DNA of 64,000 nt from Mycolicibacterium austroafricanum (GCF_000612725.1 NZ_HG964450.1:1-64000), one strand, 5' to 3'. Shown: positions 7,826 to 18,788, counted from the stretch's first letter. Program-made: numbers and translations. Notes: generated from the sequence alone by a model not told the origin.

Positions 7826-9136
7826 ATGAAACGAAATCAGTTCGCCCGCGGGCGACGACGTCGTGCGATCGCACTGGCCACCGCGCCTCTGATCGCGGCG
7901 TCGTTGTTGTCCGGGTGCGGCAGTCAGGGCGGTCCCCCGACGCTGACGTGGTACATCCTTCCCGACAACGGAGGCTCCGTGGCCCGCGCGGAGCAATGCG
8001 CCGAGGCCTCCAACGGCGCCTACCAGGTCCGGATCGAATCGTTGCCGAGCACCGCGACCGCCCAACGCGAGCAGATGGTGCGCCGCCTCGCCGCAGGCGA
8101 TTCGTCGATCGACCTGGTCAGCATGGATGTGGTGTTCACCGCCGAGTTCGCCAACGCCGGCTTCCTGCGCCCGTACACCGAGGAGGAGACCAGCCGGCTC
8201 ACCGCAGGCATGCTCCCGGCGCCGGTCGAGACCGGCATGTGGGAGGACACGCTTTACGGAGCGCCCTACAAGTCCAACACCCAGTTGCTGTGGTACCGCA
8301 AGTCTCATGCCGCCGCTGCGGGCGTGGACCCCGCCAGTCCGACGTTCACGTGGGACGAGATGCTCAAAGCCGCTGAGCAACAACAGAAGAAGATTGCCGT
8401 CCAGGCGCAGCGCTACGAGGGTTACACGGTGTGGATCAACGCACTGGTGCTCTCGGGCGGTGGCGAGTTGCTTCAGGACGTGGAGGCCGGCCGCAACGCC
8501 AAACCCTCCATGGCCACCCCGCCCGGCGAGAAGGCCGCCGAGATCGTCGGCAACCTGGGCCGGTCCAGCGCGGCGCCGACCGACCTGTCCAACGCCTCGG
8601 AAGAGCAGGCACGCGCCAACTTCCAATCCGATCAGGGCATGTTCATGGTCAACTGGCCCTACGTGCTGGCGGCGGCCCGCAGCGCCGCCGAAGAGGGCAC
8701 CTTGCCGCAGGCGGTCGTCGACGACATCGGTTGGGCGCGCTACCCGAGGGTCTCGCCGGACCGGCCCAGTGCGCCGCCGCTGGGTGGTGCGAACCTCGGC
8801 ATCGGCGCCTACACCAAACATCCGGACCAGGCCGTCGCGCTGGTGGAGTGCATCAACGCAGAGCCCAAGGCCACCCAGTACATGCTCGACGAGAGTGAGC
8901 CCTCGCCGTACGCCGCGTCGTACGACAATCCTGAGATCCGGGAGACCTACGAGAATGCCGACCTGATCCGGGAGTCCATCGGAGAAGGCGGCCCCCGTCC
9001 GCCGACCCCGTTCTATACCGACATCTCGGGCGCCATCCAGCAGACCTGGCACCCACCCGCCTCGGTCAACGCTGAAACCCCGGAAAGGACAGATCAATTC
9101 ATGGCCGACGTGCTGGCGGGGAGGCGGCTGCTGTGA
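7826..9136 (+). CDS. ABC transporter sugar-binding lipoprotein (LpqY-like)
   Basis: 436 residues from the ATG at 7826, preceded by GAGGA; longer starts would leave a non-signal N-terminus. The basic n-region RGRRRR, a hydrophobic core and lipobox LLSGC (Cys31) mark an acylated, membrane-anchored solute-binding protein. The mature part is an extracellular binding protein of the MalE/LpqY type: AAGDSSIDLVSMDVVFTAEFA and NTQLLWYRKS align with remembered LpqY, the trehalose-recycling receptor. First gene of a four-gene importer operon; its stop overlaps the next start (GTGA). Ligand inferred to be an alpha-glucoside; whether this is the trehalose system or a paralogue is unknown. Confidence 0.87.
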   Translation: MKRNQFARGRRRRAIALATAPLIAASLLSGCGSQGGPPTLTWYILPDNGGSVARAEQCAEASNGAYQVRIESLPSTATAQREQMVRRLAAGDSSIDLVSMDVVFTAEFANAGFLRPYTEEETSRLTAGMLPAPVETGMWEDTLYGAPYKSNTQLLWYRKSHAAAAGVDPASPTFTWDEMLKAAEQQQKKIAVQAQRYEGYTVWINALVLSGGGELLQDVEAGRNAKPSMATPPGEKAAEIVGNLGRSSAAPTDLSNASEEQARANFQSDQGMFMVNWPYVLAAARSAAEEGTLPQAVVDDIGWARYPRVSPDRPSAPPLGGANLGIGAYTKHPDQAVALVECINAEPKATQYMLDESEPSPYAASYDNPEIRETYENADLIRESIGEGGPRPPTPFYTDISGAIQQTWHPPASVNAETPERTDQFMADVLAGRRLL

Positions 9137-10065
9137 CCGCACTTCACGAAGCCCCCATCCAGAAGGACCCCGGCACACCGGCGGTCAGCGAACGGGCCCG
9201 CGGCGAACGCCGGCTCGGGATCTACCTGACCCTGCCGTCGTATGTGGTGATGCTCCTCGTCACCGCCTACCCGCTGGGCTACGCACTGGTGTTGTCGCTG
9301 TACAACTTCCGGTTGACCGACCCTGAGGGCCGCAGCTTCGTCGGGCTGAGCAACTACCTCGTCATCCTCACCGACCCGCTGTGGTGGAACGACTTCGTCA
9401 CCACGCTGGCGATCACGGTCGTCACGGTTGCCATCGAGTTGGTGCTCGGATTCTGGTTCGCGTTCGTGATGCTGCGCATCGTCCGGGGCCGCGGGCCGTT
9501 GCGCACCGCGATCCTGATCCCCTACGGCATCGTCACGGTGGTGTCGGCGTTCATCTGGCGCTACGCATTCGCCATCGACTCGGGTTTCGTCAACCAGTGG
9601 CTGAACCTCACCGAGTTCGACTGGTTCGGCGACCGGTGGTCGGCAATCTTCGTCATCTGCCTCTCCGAGATCTGGAAGACCACTCCGTTCATCTCGCTGC
9701 TTCTGCTGGCCGGTCTGGTGCAGGTTCCCGAGGACATGCAGGAGGCCGCCAAGGTCGACGGTGCCACCGCATGGCAGCGGCTGTGGAAGATCACGTTGCC
9801 GAACATGAAGGCCGCGATCATGGTCGCCCTGCTGTTCCGCACACTCGACGCGTGGCGAATCTTCGACAACCCCTACGTGATGACCGCGGGTGCCAACAAT
9901 ACCGAGACGATCTCGTTCCTGGCCTACCGGCAGAACGTCACACTGGTGAATCTCGGTATGGGATCGGCGGTCTCGGTTCTGCTGTTCCTATCGGTCGTCG
10001 GCATCGCCTGGATATTCATCAAGGTCTTCAAAACCGACCTCTCGCAAGTCAGGGGTGACCAGTGA
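9133..10065 (+). CDS. ABC transporter sugar permease (SugA/MalF type)
   Basis: 310 residues, six predicted membrane segments beginning YLTLPSYVVMLLVTAYPLGYALVL (about 31-54). The cytoplasmic EAA loop reads EAAKVDGATAWQRLWKITLP (about 203-222), the docking site for the ATPase. GTG start overlaps the upstream stop by 4 bases and its own stop overlaps the next permease. Pairs with that permease as a heterodimer for carbohydrate uptake (CUT1 type). Confidence 0.9.
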   Translation: MTALHEAPIQKDPGTPAVSERARGERRLGIYLTLPSYVVMLLVTAYPLGYALVLSLYNFRLTDPEGRSFVGLSNYLVILTDPLWWNDFVTTLAITVVTVAIELVLGFWFAFVMLRIVRGRGPLRTAILIPYGIVTVVSAFIWRYAFAIDSGFVNQWLNLTEFDWFGDRWSAIFVICLSEIWKTTPFISLLLLAGLVQVPEDMQEAAKVDGATAWQRLWKITLPNMKAAIMVALLFRTLDAWRIFDNPYVMTAGANNTETISFLAYRQNVTLVNLGMGSAVSVLLFLSVVGIAWIFIKVFKTDLSQVRGDQ

Positions 10066-10889
10066 CCAAGAACACCAAGTGGTGGACGATCGCCGGCATC
10101 GTCATCGTCATCTACAGCTTCGTGCCGATGCTGTGGATGATCAGCCTGGCGTTCAAACCGCCGTCGGACATCGTCTCGGGGAAGCCGTCCTTCCTGCCGA
10201 GTTCGATCACCTTCGACAACTTCGCGCAGATCTTCAGCCAACCGTTGTTCACCCGGGCGCTGATCAACTCGATCGGCATCGCGGTCATCGCCACGGTGAT
10301 CTCGGTGATCATCGCGATGTTCGCCGCGTACGCCATTGCCCGCCTGGAGTTCCCCGGCAAGAAGCTGCTGCTGTCGCTGGCGTTGGGCATCGCGATGTTC
10401 CCGCAGGCCGCGCTGGTGGGGCCGCTGTTCGACATGTGGCGCGGACTGGGGATCTACGACACCTGGCTCGGTCTGATCATCCCGTATCTGACGTTTGCGC
10501 TGCCGCTGTCGATCTGGACGATGTCGGCGTTCTTCCGCCAGATCCCCTGGGAGATGGAGCATGCCGCACAGGTCGACGGCGCCACGCAATGGCAGGCGTT
10601 CCGCAAGGTGATCGTCCCGCTGGCCGCGCCGGGGGTGTTCACCACCGCGATCCTGACGTTCTTCTTCTGCTGGAACGACTTCCTGTTCGCGATCTCGCTG
10701 ACGTCCACCGACAGTGCCCGCACGGTGCCTGCCGCACTGGCGTTCTTCCAGGGGGCCTCGTACTTCGAATCCCCCGTCCCCTACATCATGGCCGCGTCGG
10801 TGATCGTGACGATCCCCGTCGTGATCCTGGTTCTCATCTTCCAGCGGCGCATCGTCGCCGGTCTTACTTCCGGAGCAGTGAAGGGATAG
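10062..10889 (+). CDS. ABC transporter sugar permease (SugB/MalG type)
   Basis: 275 residues. The first membrane span is IAGIVIVIYSFVPMLWMISLAF; the EAA loop is EHAAQVDGATQWQAFRKVIVP (about 167-187). The MalG-type periplasmic segment FKPPSDIVSGKPSFLPSS follows the first span. Translation overlaps the upstream permease at GTGA. Only 4 bases separate it from the ATPase gene. Confidence 0.9.
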   Translation: MTKNTKWWTIAGIVIVIYSFVPMLWMISLAFKPPSDIVSGKPSFLPSSITFDNFAQIFSQPLFTRALINSIGIAVIATVISVIIAMFAAYAIARLEFPGKKLLLSLALGIAMFPQAALVGPLFDMWRGLGIYDTWLGLIIPYLTFALPLSIWTMSAFFRQIPWEMEHAAQVDGATQWQAFRKVIVPLAAPGVFTTAILTFFFCWNDFLFAISLTSTDSARTVPAALAFFQGASYFESPVPYIMAASVIVTIPVVILVLIFQRRIVAGLTSGAVKG

Positions 10890-10893
10890 CCCC

Positions 10894-12093
<1,200 letters not shown>

Positions 12094-12111
12094 GCCGGGG
12101 CCGCTCCGGCG

Positions 12112-13374
12112 ATGGCCGCTCCCGAACTGCGGCTGCGGGCCCCGTGCCCGGGACTGATCGCGCTGCCGTGGGAACGGCCGCTCGCCGACTGGACGGCGCC
12201 CGAGGTCCCGCTGCGCGTCATCGCGGTGGGCCCCAGTCGGCACCTGGTGAGGTTCGTCGAGTCCGACGGTGAGTTGTGGGCGCTCAAGGAGCTGCCACCG
12301 CGGATCGCCGGCCGCGAGTACGGCGTGCTCAGTCGGCTCGAGCAGATGGGACTCAACGCGGTCCGCCCGGCCGGGCTGGTGTTCCAGTCCGACTTCGACG
12401 CCGCGATCCTGCTGACCCGCTACCTCGTCGGCTCGTGGCAGTACCGGCGCCTGTTCATGCGGCTGCCACCCGATGCCCCCAAGCACCGGGCACGGCTGTT
12501 CGACGCGATGGCCACGCTGCTGGTGGAACTGCACCGGCACGGGGTGTTCTGGGGTGACTGCTCGCTGGCCAACACACTGTTCTCCAGAGACGGCCAGGTA
12601 CTGCAGGCATTCCTGGTCGATGCCGAAACCAGCGAAATCCACCCTGCGCTGTCCGAGGGGCAGCGCACCCACGACATCGACATCACCGTGGAGAACGTGG
12701 CGGCGGGTCTGCTCGACCTGGCGGCCAAACTCGAAAGACCAGACCTGGAACCAGGTTTCATTGCCGAGGCCGTGGGCATCAGGGAACGCTACGAACAGTT
12801 GTGGGAACTACTGCACGCCGAACCGACCTTCGGTTTCGCCGACCGCTACCGGGTCGAGGGGACGATCCGCAAGCTCAACGAGCTCGGCTTCGCCGTCGAC
12901 GAGGTGTCCCTGCAGCCCGTCAGCTCCGGGACGGACGAGCTCCGGCTGCATGTCGCGGTGGGTGACCGCAGGTATCACGCGACCCAGCTGCGTCGGCTGA
13001 CCGGGATGGACGTCGGCGAAGGGCAGGCCCGTATCCTGCTCGGCGACCTGCAGGCCTATCAGAGCCAGTTGTGTCGCGAAGCCGGCCACGACGTCGACGA
13101 CAGCACCGCCGCCCAGTTGTGGGTGATGGAGGTGGCCACACCCACCATGCACCGCGCGTACGCGGCCGTGGGCGGCACCGGGACCCCCATCCAGGCGTAC
13201 TGCGATCTGCTGGAGGTCCGGTGGCTGCTCTCCGAGCAGACCGGGCACGACGTGGGCACCGAGCGCGCGCTGCAGGCGTTGACCCGCAAGGTCGTGCCGT
13301 CCGAATCGGCCGCACAGCTGATGGTCGTTGAGGATCCCACCGAGCCGTTCTCGGTACTCGACGAGGACGACTAG
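12112..13374 (+). CDS. DUF4032 protein with kinase-like fold
   Basis: 420 residues. Residues 35-175 resemble a lipopolysaccharide-kinase-type protein kinase: LWALKELP with a candidate ATP-binding Lys59, Glu69, HRHGVFWGDCSLANTLF (141-157; Asp149 and Asn154 like the catalytic loop) and FLVDAETSE (Asp170 in place of DFG). The C-terminal half (about 205-400) is the DUF4032 region. No signal peptide or membrane span. It lies 18 bases after the importer ATPase, so it may be co-transcribed and act on a sugar or lipid-linked substrate; this is inference. The substrate is unknown. Confidence 0.75.
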   Translation: MAAPELRLRAPCPGLIALPWERPLADWTAPEVPLRVIAVGPSRHLVRFVESDGELWALKELPPRIAGREYGVLSRLEQMGLNAVRPAGLVFQSDFDAAILLTRYLVGSWQYRRLFMRLPPDAPKHRARLFDAMATLLVELHRHGVFWGDCSLANTLFSRDGQVLQAFLVDAETSEIHPALSEGQRTHDIDITVENVAAGLLDLAAKLERPDLEPGFIAEAVGIRERYEQLWELLHAEPTFGFADRYRVEGTIRKLNELGFAVDEVSLQPVSSGTDELRLHVAVGDRRYHATQLRRLTGMDVGEGQARILLGDLQAYQSQLCREAGHDVDDSTAAQLWVMEVATPTMHRAYAAVGGTGTPIQAYCDLLEVRWLLSEQTGHDVGTERALQALTRKVVPSESAAQLMVVEDPTEPFSVLDEDD

Positions 13375-13410
13375 CCTCCACAGGCATACCGCAACTACGT
13401 GCATATTCTA

Positions 13411-13422
13411 CGGATTGATCCG
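13411..13422. promoter_or_regulatory. Palindrome upstream of HTH-TOBE gene
   Basis: CGGAT-TG-ATCCG, perfect 5-base arms, 68 bases before the GTG start. A possible molybdate-responsive autoregulatory site, by position only. Confidence 0.3.
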
Positions 13423-13489
13423 CGAGCATGATTGGATAGGTCATATTGCTCCGCATCCGCGGAATGACCCGATCTGCCGTGGAGGGGTT

Positions 13490-13894
13490 GTGCCCGACAT
13501 CCGCATCAAGGACGCCGCGATCCTGCTCGGCGTCAGCGACGACACCGTGCGTCGTTGGATCGACAGCGGCAGCCTGCCTTCCTACAAGGACGACGCGGGC
13601 CGCAAAGTCATCGACGGCAGGGCGCTCGCCGACTTCGCCCGTGACCACGCCTCGCCGCCGCCGGACCCGTCGGGTGTCGGCAGTTCGGCGCGCAACCGGC
13701 TCGTCGGTCTGGTCACCAAGGTGACCGCCGACCGGGTGATGAGCGAGGTACAGATGCAGTGCGGCCCGTTCACCGTCGTCTCGCTGATGAGCACCGAATC
13801 CGTCCGGCAACTCGGCCTGGAACCGGGTGTCGTCGCGGTCGCGGTGGTGAAGGCGACGACCGTGATCGTCGAGACGCCGGCCGGAGTCTCATGA
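13490..13894 (+). CDS. HTH-TOBE molybdate-responsive regulator
   Basis: 134 residues from GTG at 13490 with GGAGGGG closely upstream. An excisionase/MerR-like HTH (residues 5-50: RIKDAAILLGVSDDTVRRWIDSGSLPSY) is fused to one Mop/TOBE domain (about 65-130): SARNRLVGLVTKVTADRVMSEV and MSTESVRQLGLEPGVVAVAVVKATTVIV. TOBE/Mop domains bind molybdate or tungstate. It overlaps modA by 4 bases (ATGA), so it is the first gene of the molybdate operon and probably controls it. The open frame extends into the previous gene, but those extra residues look like noise. Confidence 0.82.
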   Translation: MPDIRIKDAAILLGVSDDTVRRWIDSGSLPSYKDDAGRKVIDGRALADFARDHASPPPDPSGVGSSARNRLVGLVTKVTADRVMSEVQMQCGPFTVVSLMSTESVRQLGLEPGVVAVAVVKATTVIVETPAGVS

Positions 13895-14658
13895 GGTCGA
13901 CGCTCGGCTTGGCCTCGGCGCTGAGCGTGGCGGTACTCGTGGCGGGATGCTCTTCCTCACGAACCGATTGGGGCGCAACCCCGAACGGCACTGTCAATGT
14001 GTTCGCCGCCTCGTCGCTGAAGAAGACGTTCACCGAACTCGGAGCGCGGTTCGAGAAGGACCATCCTGGAACAGAAGTCACGTTCAACTTCGCGGGATCC
14101 GCCGATCTCGTCGCCCAGCTCTCGCAGGGTGCGCCCGCCGATGTCTTCGCCTCCGCCGACACCAGGAACATGACCAAGGCCGTCGACGGTGGTCTCGTCG
14201 CGGGGCAGCCCGCTGACTTCGCCTCCAACACGCTGACCATCGTCACCCCGCCCGGAAATCCCCGGGGCATCACGTCTTTCGGCGATCTCACCAGGCCGGG
14301 GACGCAGGTCGTGGTGTGCGCGCCGCAGGTGCCGTGCGGGTCGGCCGCCGAGCGGGTCGAGGAAGCCGCCGGCGCGACGCTGACCCCGGTGAGCGAGGAG
14401 TCCGCCGTCGCCGATGTGCTCGGCAAGGTCACCTCCGGGCAGGCCGACGCGGGTCTGGTCTATGTCACCGACGCCGTCGCCGCCGGTGACCGTGTCACCG
14501 AGATCGCTTTCCCCGAATCTGGTGTCGCCGCGAACACCTATCCGATCGCCGCGCTGGCCGGGTCGCGGAATCCGGACGCCGCACAACAGTTCATGGCACT
14601 GGTCACCGGCCCGCAGGGGCGCGAGGTGCTGTCCGCGGCGGGCTTCGGCCCCCCATGA
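13891..14658 (+). CDS. modA: Molybdate-binding lipoprotein ModA
   Basis: 255 residues with a lipoprotein signal: [20 protein letters not shown], acylated Cys20. The mature protein has ModA family motifs: [42 protein letters not shown], and in the second lobe GLVYVTDA. It captures molybdate (or tungstate) at the outer face of the membrane for ModBC. Start and stop overlap both neighbours at ATGA. Confidence 0.93.
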   Translation: MRSTLGLASALSVAVLVAGCSSSRTDWGATPNGTVNVFAASSLKKTFTELGARFEKDHPGTEVTFNFAGSADLVAQLSQGAPADVFASADTRNMTKAVDGGLVAGQPADFASNTLTIVTPPGNPRGITSFGDLTRPGTQVVVCAPQVPCGSAAERVEEAAGATLTPVSEESAVADVLGKVTSGQADAGLVYVTDAVAAGDRVTEIAFPESGVAANTYPIAALAGSRNPDAAQQFMALVTGPQGREVLSAAGFGPP

Positions 14659-15464
14659 CCGTGCGGCGGACGGGTGGGACGATCCAGGTCGGGCTGCCGG
14701 TCTGGGTCTATCTTCCGGCGGCGCTCGGCGCATTGTTCGTCATCACGCCGCTGCTTGCGGTTCTTCTGCGGATCGACTGGCCGAACTTCCTGCCGCTGAT
14801 CACCTCCGAATCCTCGCGCACCGCACTGCTTCTGAGTCTGAAGACGGCAACCGCCAGCACCGTGGTGTGCGTGCTGCTGGGAGTTCCGATGGCCCTGGTG
14901 CTGGCTCGTGCACGGTTCGCGGGCCAATCGGTGCTGCGTGCCCTCGTGCTGCTTCCTCTCGTGCTGCCTCCGGTCGTCGCCGGCATCGCGTTGTTGTACA
15001 CCTTCGGCAGGCAGGGCCTGCTCGGCCAGCACCTCGAGGTGCTCGGTCTCCGGGTCGCCTTCTCCACCACCGCGGTGGTGCTGGCGCAGTCGTTCGTGTC
15101 GCTGCCCTTCCTGGTGGTGAGTCTCGAAGGTGCGCTGCGCTCGGCGGGGTCGGGGTACGAGAACGTCGCGGCCACGCTCGGCGCCAAGCCGACGACGGTG
15201 TTGCGGACCGTGACGCTGCCGCTGGTGCTGCCCGGCCTGGTGTCGGGCGCGGTGCTGGCGTTCGCGCGCTCGCTCGGCGAGTTCGGTGCGACACTGACCT
15301 TCGCCGGCTCGTTGCAGGGCGTGACCAGAACACTGCCGCTGGAAATCTATCTGCAGCGGGAAACCGACGCCGACGCCGCGGTGGCGCTGTCGCTGCTGCT
15401 GATCGTCCTCGCCGCCGGGATCGTGATCGCCACGACGGGTCGCAGGTGGACAGGGTCGCCGTGA
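14655..15464 (+). CDS. modB: Molybdate ABC transporter permease ModB
   Basis: 269 residues, five to six membrane helices. The EAA loop is [21 protein letters not shown] with [11 protein letters not shown] soon after, typical of ModB/CysT permeases. It sits between modA and modC with ATGA and GTGA overlaps, so the three proteins are made in a coupled way. Forms the channel for molybdate. Confidence 0.93.
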   Translation: MTVRRTGGTIQVGLPVWVYLPAALGALFVITPLLAVLLRIDWPNFLPLITSESSRTALLLSLKTATASTVVCVLLGVPMALVLARARFAGQSVLRALVLLPLVLPPVVAGIALLYTFGRQGLLGQHLEVLGLRVAFSTTAVVLAQSFVSLPFLVVSLEGALRSAGSGYENVAATLGAKPTTVLRTVTLPLVLPGLVSGAVLAFARSLGEFGATLTFAGSLQGVTRTLPLEIYLQRETDADAAVALSLLLIVLAAGIVIATTGRRWTGSP

Positions 15465-16540
15465 GCAGCGTCCATGTGCAGACACGTCTACATCAGCGCG
15501 CTGTCGAGTTCGACGTGGAAGTCGACGAGGGCGAGGTGCTGGCCGTGCTCGGCCCCAACGGCGCAGGCAAGTCCACGCTGCTGATGCTGATCGCCGGCCT
15601 GCTGCGTCCGGACGTCGGGCGTATCGAACTCGGTGACGCGGTGGTCACCGACACGGCAACGGGGACATTCGTACCGGCGCATGCGCGTCGCGTCGCGATG
15701 CTCAGCCAGCAGGCGATGTTGTTCCCGCACATGACCGTGGCGGCCAACGTCGCCTATGCGCCCCGATGCAGGGGCGAGTCGCGTAAGACGGCGCGTGCCA
15801 CGGCGCGGCGATGGCTGACCGCCGTCGGAGCGGACGAGCTGGCCGACCGGCGGCCGGCGCAACTGTCGGGCGGTCAGGCGCAGCGGGTGGCGGTCGCCCG
15901 CGCCCTGGCCGCCGAGCCACATCTGCTGTTGCTCGATGAACCGATGGCCGCGCTCGACGTCACCACGGCGCCTGCGCTGCGCCGGCTGCTCCGCGAGGTC
16001 CTGCGGGACAGCGGCCGCACGGCGATCGTCGTCACTCACGACCTGCTCGACGCGCTGGCCCTCGCCGACAAGGTGGTGGTCGTCGACAACGGCCGGATCG
16101 TCGAGAGCGGACCGGCGCGCGATGTGTTGACGGCGCCGCGCAGTGACTTCGCCGCCCGCATCGCCGGGGTCAACCTCGTCGCGGGCACCGTCGTGGAGTC
16201 CGGCGTCGTGCGCACCTCGTGGGGCTCCGTCATCTCGGGGGCGGGCGACGTCGCAACGGGCGCGCGGGCCGTCGCATTGTTCCAGCCCGCGGCGGTCGCC
16301 GTTCACCTCTCCCCACCACACGGCAGCCCACGCAACGTGATCGCGGTGACCATCGCCGGGATCGACGTGCACGGTGCGGGCGTGCGGGTGCGCGGCACCG
16401 ATCAGCCGGACGGCGCGACGGGCCTGGCCGCCGACATCACCGCCGCAGCAGCCGCCGACCTGGATCTGGCCCCGGGGCAGACCGTGCACTTCGTGGTGAA
16501 AGCCCAGGAAGTGCAGGTGCACCCGGCGTCGGCGCGATGA
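15461..16540 (+). CDS. modC: Molybdate ABC transporter ATPase ModC
   Basis: 359 residues from GTG at 15461, overlapping modB by 4 bases. Walker [10 protein letters not shown], signature [15 protein letters not shown], Walker [13 protein letters not shown], switch His in [10 protein letters not shown]. The C-terminal part (about 280-357) is a TOBE/Mop domain ([25 protein letters not shown]) that senses oxyanion. The same frame is open far upstream through modB, but that segment is antisense noise. Supplies energy for molybdate uptake needed for molybdopterin enzymes. Confidence 0.93.
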   Translation: MSSVHVQTRLHQRAVEFDVEVDEGEVLAVLGPNGAGKSTLLMLIAGLLRPDVGRIELGDAVVTDTATGTFVPAHARRVAMLSQQAMLFPHMTVAANVAYAPRCRGESRKTARATARRWLTAVGADELADRRPAQLSGGQAQRVAVARALAAEPHLLLLDEPMAALDVTTAPALRRLLREVLRDSGRTAIVVTHDLLDALALADKVVVVDNGRIVESGPARDVLTAPRSDFAARIAGVNLVAGTVVESGVVRTSWGSVISGAGDVATGARAVALFQPAAVAVHLSPPHGSPRNVIAVTIAGIDVHGAGVRVRGTDQPDGATGLAADITAAAAADLDLAPGQTVHFVVKAQEVQVHPASAR

Positions 16541-16561
16541 CCCCTGGCTTGCTCGGCCCCG

Positions 16562-17791
16562 TCAATCTGACGGACCGGAATCTTCCGCTGCGGTGTCGGC
16601 GGCACTCTCACGGGGCTCGGCATCGTTCTGTGTGACGGTGTCGTCGGACTCGCTGTCCGGTTCCGTCGCTTCGCGGTCAACGTCCTCCGTCGACCTGGTC
16701 TCGTCACCGGGAGCCTCGGCGTCGTCGGCCGTGACGTCGCGATCTTCGGCCGTCGCTTCCGACACTTCCGCGTGATCCGCGGAGGTGCCCGTCGGGGCCG
16801 CACCGTCCCCTTCGGACGCCTCGACCTCGTCCTGCGTGTCCTGCGGGGTGACAGTGTCCTCGACGTCGTCGGGAACCTCGTTGGTCAGGGTGCGCAGCGC
16901 GGTACGGACCGGATCGTTGCGGCTGTAGCCCCGGTCGACAGTGGCTTTCAACTCGGCTTCCCGGGGCGCAAGTGAAGGGTTGAGCAGGACGAGCGGGAGC
17001 CGCTGGGCGGGAACAAGATAACGGGTCGTGGTGCCGCCCAGGAGGTTCTGCGTGACCGTGACGTTCTCGTCGGGCACCTGCGACAGATCGGCGAACATGG
17101 CCAGTATGTGCCGGACCGCCGCTCCGGCCAGTGCGTTCGCGACCGCCGTCAGGTTCCACCAGCGATCCGGAAAATCGGCCAGACCGTCATACTCACCGGT
17201 GACTTCCACAGTGTCGTAAGGGGTTTGGGGCGCGCGCCGGTACGTGTAGTCGTATACCGGGTTGTACCGCTCGGTGTCGTCGATGATCTGCTGACGGCTG
17301 GAGTCCGCCACGACGACGAAGTTGATCTCGTCCGCTTCCGGATTCTCCTCACCGTCGCTCTGCCATTCCCTCAGTACCTCGGTGACCACCAGCGACCCCG
17401 CCGACAGTCCGACGACGGTGACCCGTTCACCCTCAAGCAGATTGCCATCCGCATCGCGCTCGAGACGGCCGAGCGCGGCGTCGATGTCGGCGTTGAGATT
17501 GGCGGTCCCGATCTCGATCGAATCGCCGAGCGTCATGTCGGCGGCTCCGGTGTACGGCCGCGCCTGCGCCGGCCAACTGACCGCCCTGCGTTGGTCGTAA
17601 TCGCGCAGGGCGCCCCCGAGAAGCTCGGACATCACGACGTCGTGCAGAGTGGGCGTGCCGATTCCTCCGATGACCAACGCGGTGCTGACACCCCACCCCG
17701 GCGTGGCAGTCGCCATCGCCAGCCCCGCGGTCACCGCGGCCGCCGCACAGGTGACCGCGCTCCTCCGTACCTTGCCTGTGGTTCTACGCAT
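16562..17791 (-). CDS. Secreted PE-PPE-domain serine hydrolase
   Basis: 409 residues from ATG at 17791, with GGGGGAG upstream. Signal peptide: MRRTTGKVRRSAVTCAAAAVTAGLAMATATPG. The hydrolase domain (about 35-300) has the nucleophile elbow GLSAG (Ser130) and the family's PNPVY-like stretch YNPVYDYTYRRAPQTPYDT. The PE-PPE (alpha/beta hydrolase) domain is known from mycobacterial Chp-type acyltransferases and esterases, which act on trehalose or wax-type lipids. The last about 105 residues are very acidic and rich in Thr, Asp, Glu and Ala, with no visible fold; such a tail is unusual. No PE or PPE N-terminal domain is present. Lipid substrate not predictable. Confidence 0.75.
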   Translation of the reverse strand: MRRTTGKVRRSAVTCAAAAVTAGLAMATATPGWGVSTALVIGGIGTPTLHDVVMSELLGGALRDYDQRRAVSWPAQARPYTGAADMTLGDSIEIGTANLNADIDAALGRLERDADGNLLEGERVTVVGLSAGSLVVTEVLREWQSDGEENPEADEINFVVVADSSRQQIIDDTERYNPVYDYTYRRAPQTPYDTVEVTGEYDGLADFPDRWWNLTAVANALAGAAVRHILAMFADLSQVPDENVTVTQNLLGGTTTRYLVPAQRLPLVLLNPSLAPREAELKATVDRGYSRNDPVRTALRTLTNEVPDDVEDTVTPQDTQDEVEASEGDGAAPTGTSADHAEVSEATAEDRDVTADDAEAPGDETRSTEDVDREATEPDSESDDTVTQNDAEPRESAADTAAEDSGPSD

Positions 17792-18148
17792 TCGGAACTC
17801 CCCCGCTGCTCGAAAATAAAACGGCGTCGCCGTCGACTTGCGTCCAGAATGTGCAGGGCGGAAATCAACCAAACTTACAATTTCATGTTGGCAATTCATG
17901 CAAAGGCTGTCGGCGTTGCCACCAGCGACGTGCAGGTGCGGGTGATGATTGGCAAACCGGGTCGACCACCATCTGCGCGACTTACCGGGAACATCCGATC
18001 ACGTTGCACGCCTGCGCACTTCACCATGGGACACACCGAGCCGGCGGCACAGGACGTCGTCGAGGACAGCGGCGTAGATCAGCGCGATTCCTGTCACCCG
18101 CTGTTGCCGCAGGCCGGATAAGTGAAGATTTTCTCTCTCACTCCACTT

Positions 18149-18355
18149 TCAACGGCCGGCACTCGCCGAGACGATGTCGACGCGGAAGGCTTCATCGCCG
18201 GGCGCACCATCGCGTACTCGCTTCAGGACGGCGACGCCGACCACCAGCCCGGCACCGATCAGCCCGGGCCAGAACAGGAACTGGGCCAGGGCGATCCTGC
18301 GCTGCACCCGAAGACCGCGACGGACCAGGGAACGACCACGACGGATGACTCTCAT
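18149..18355 (-). CDS. Small single-span membrane protein
   Basis: 68 residues from an ATG preceded by a strong ribosome binding site (GGAGAGGAG). A very basic N-terminus (MRVIRRGRSLVRRGLRVQRR) is followed by one membrane helix, FLFWPGLIGAGLVVGVAVL, then a short polar tail. Family not recognised. The 357 bases on its left (17792-18148) show no convincing gene. Confidence 0.5.
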   Translation of the reverse strand: MRVIRRGRSLVRRGLRVQRRIALAQFLFWPGLIGAGLVVGVAVLKRVRDGAPGDEAFRVDIVSASAGR

Positions 18356-18632
18356 GGTGCCGGACTCCTCTCCGTAGGGATCCGACGGCCTTACCCCGCC
18401 AACGGTGCCGGCAAACGCGGTTTGCGCCTGCCGCCCCGGGAGCGAGGAGCATGTCTCCACGACGGCGGTTCTTGCGGTCTTCGGCCTCGCCTTGGCGATG
18501 GCGCTGGTGTCGCGCAAGGGACGTTGGACGGTCTCCTCTGCCCTGCTGACCGGACGACGAGCGCCGCCGATGTTTGGTTTTGACCAGTTCGGCAATTCCT
18601 CTCAGGACCACACCACCTCGGATCGGAGCACA

Positions 18633-18788
18633 ATGATCATCCTCGGAATCATCCTTCTGCTGATCGGCTATTTCACCGGCCTCTCGATCCTCTACACCAT
18701 CGGCGGAATACTCGTGGTGGTCGGCATCGTGCTGTGGATCCTCGGCGCCGTCGGCCGCCCCGTCGGCGGACGAAAAGTCTGGTTTTAG
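18633..18788 (+). CDS. DUF6131 small hydrophobic membrane protein
   Basis: 51 residues, GGAG four bases before the ATG. Two hydrophobic segments with a short turn: MIILGIILLLIGYFTGL and ILYTIGGILVVVGIVLWILGAVG, ending in the conserved basic motif GRPVGGRKVWF. This matches the common mycobacterial DUF6131 type. Function unknown. An in-frame extension upstream lacks coding character. Confidence 0.75.
   Translation: MIILGIILLLIGYFTGLSILYTIGGILVVVGIVLWILGAVGRPVGGRKVWF

Noticed and set aside
14414..15460. N-terminal extension of modC through modB
   Set aside because: This frame overlaps well-supported modA and modB. The GTG at 15461 gives the normal start and a GTGA overlap.
17792..18148. Plus-strand frame continuing from 17108 to 18121
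   Set aside because: It is mostly antisense to the PE-PPE hydrolase, and the remainder has no motif, start signal or codon bias.
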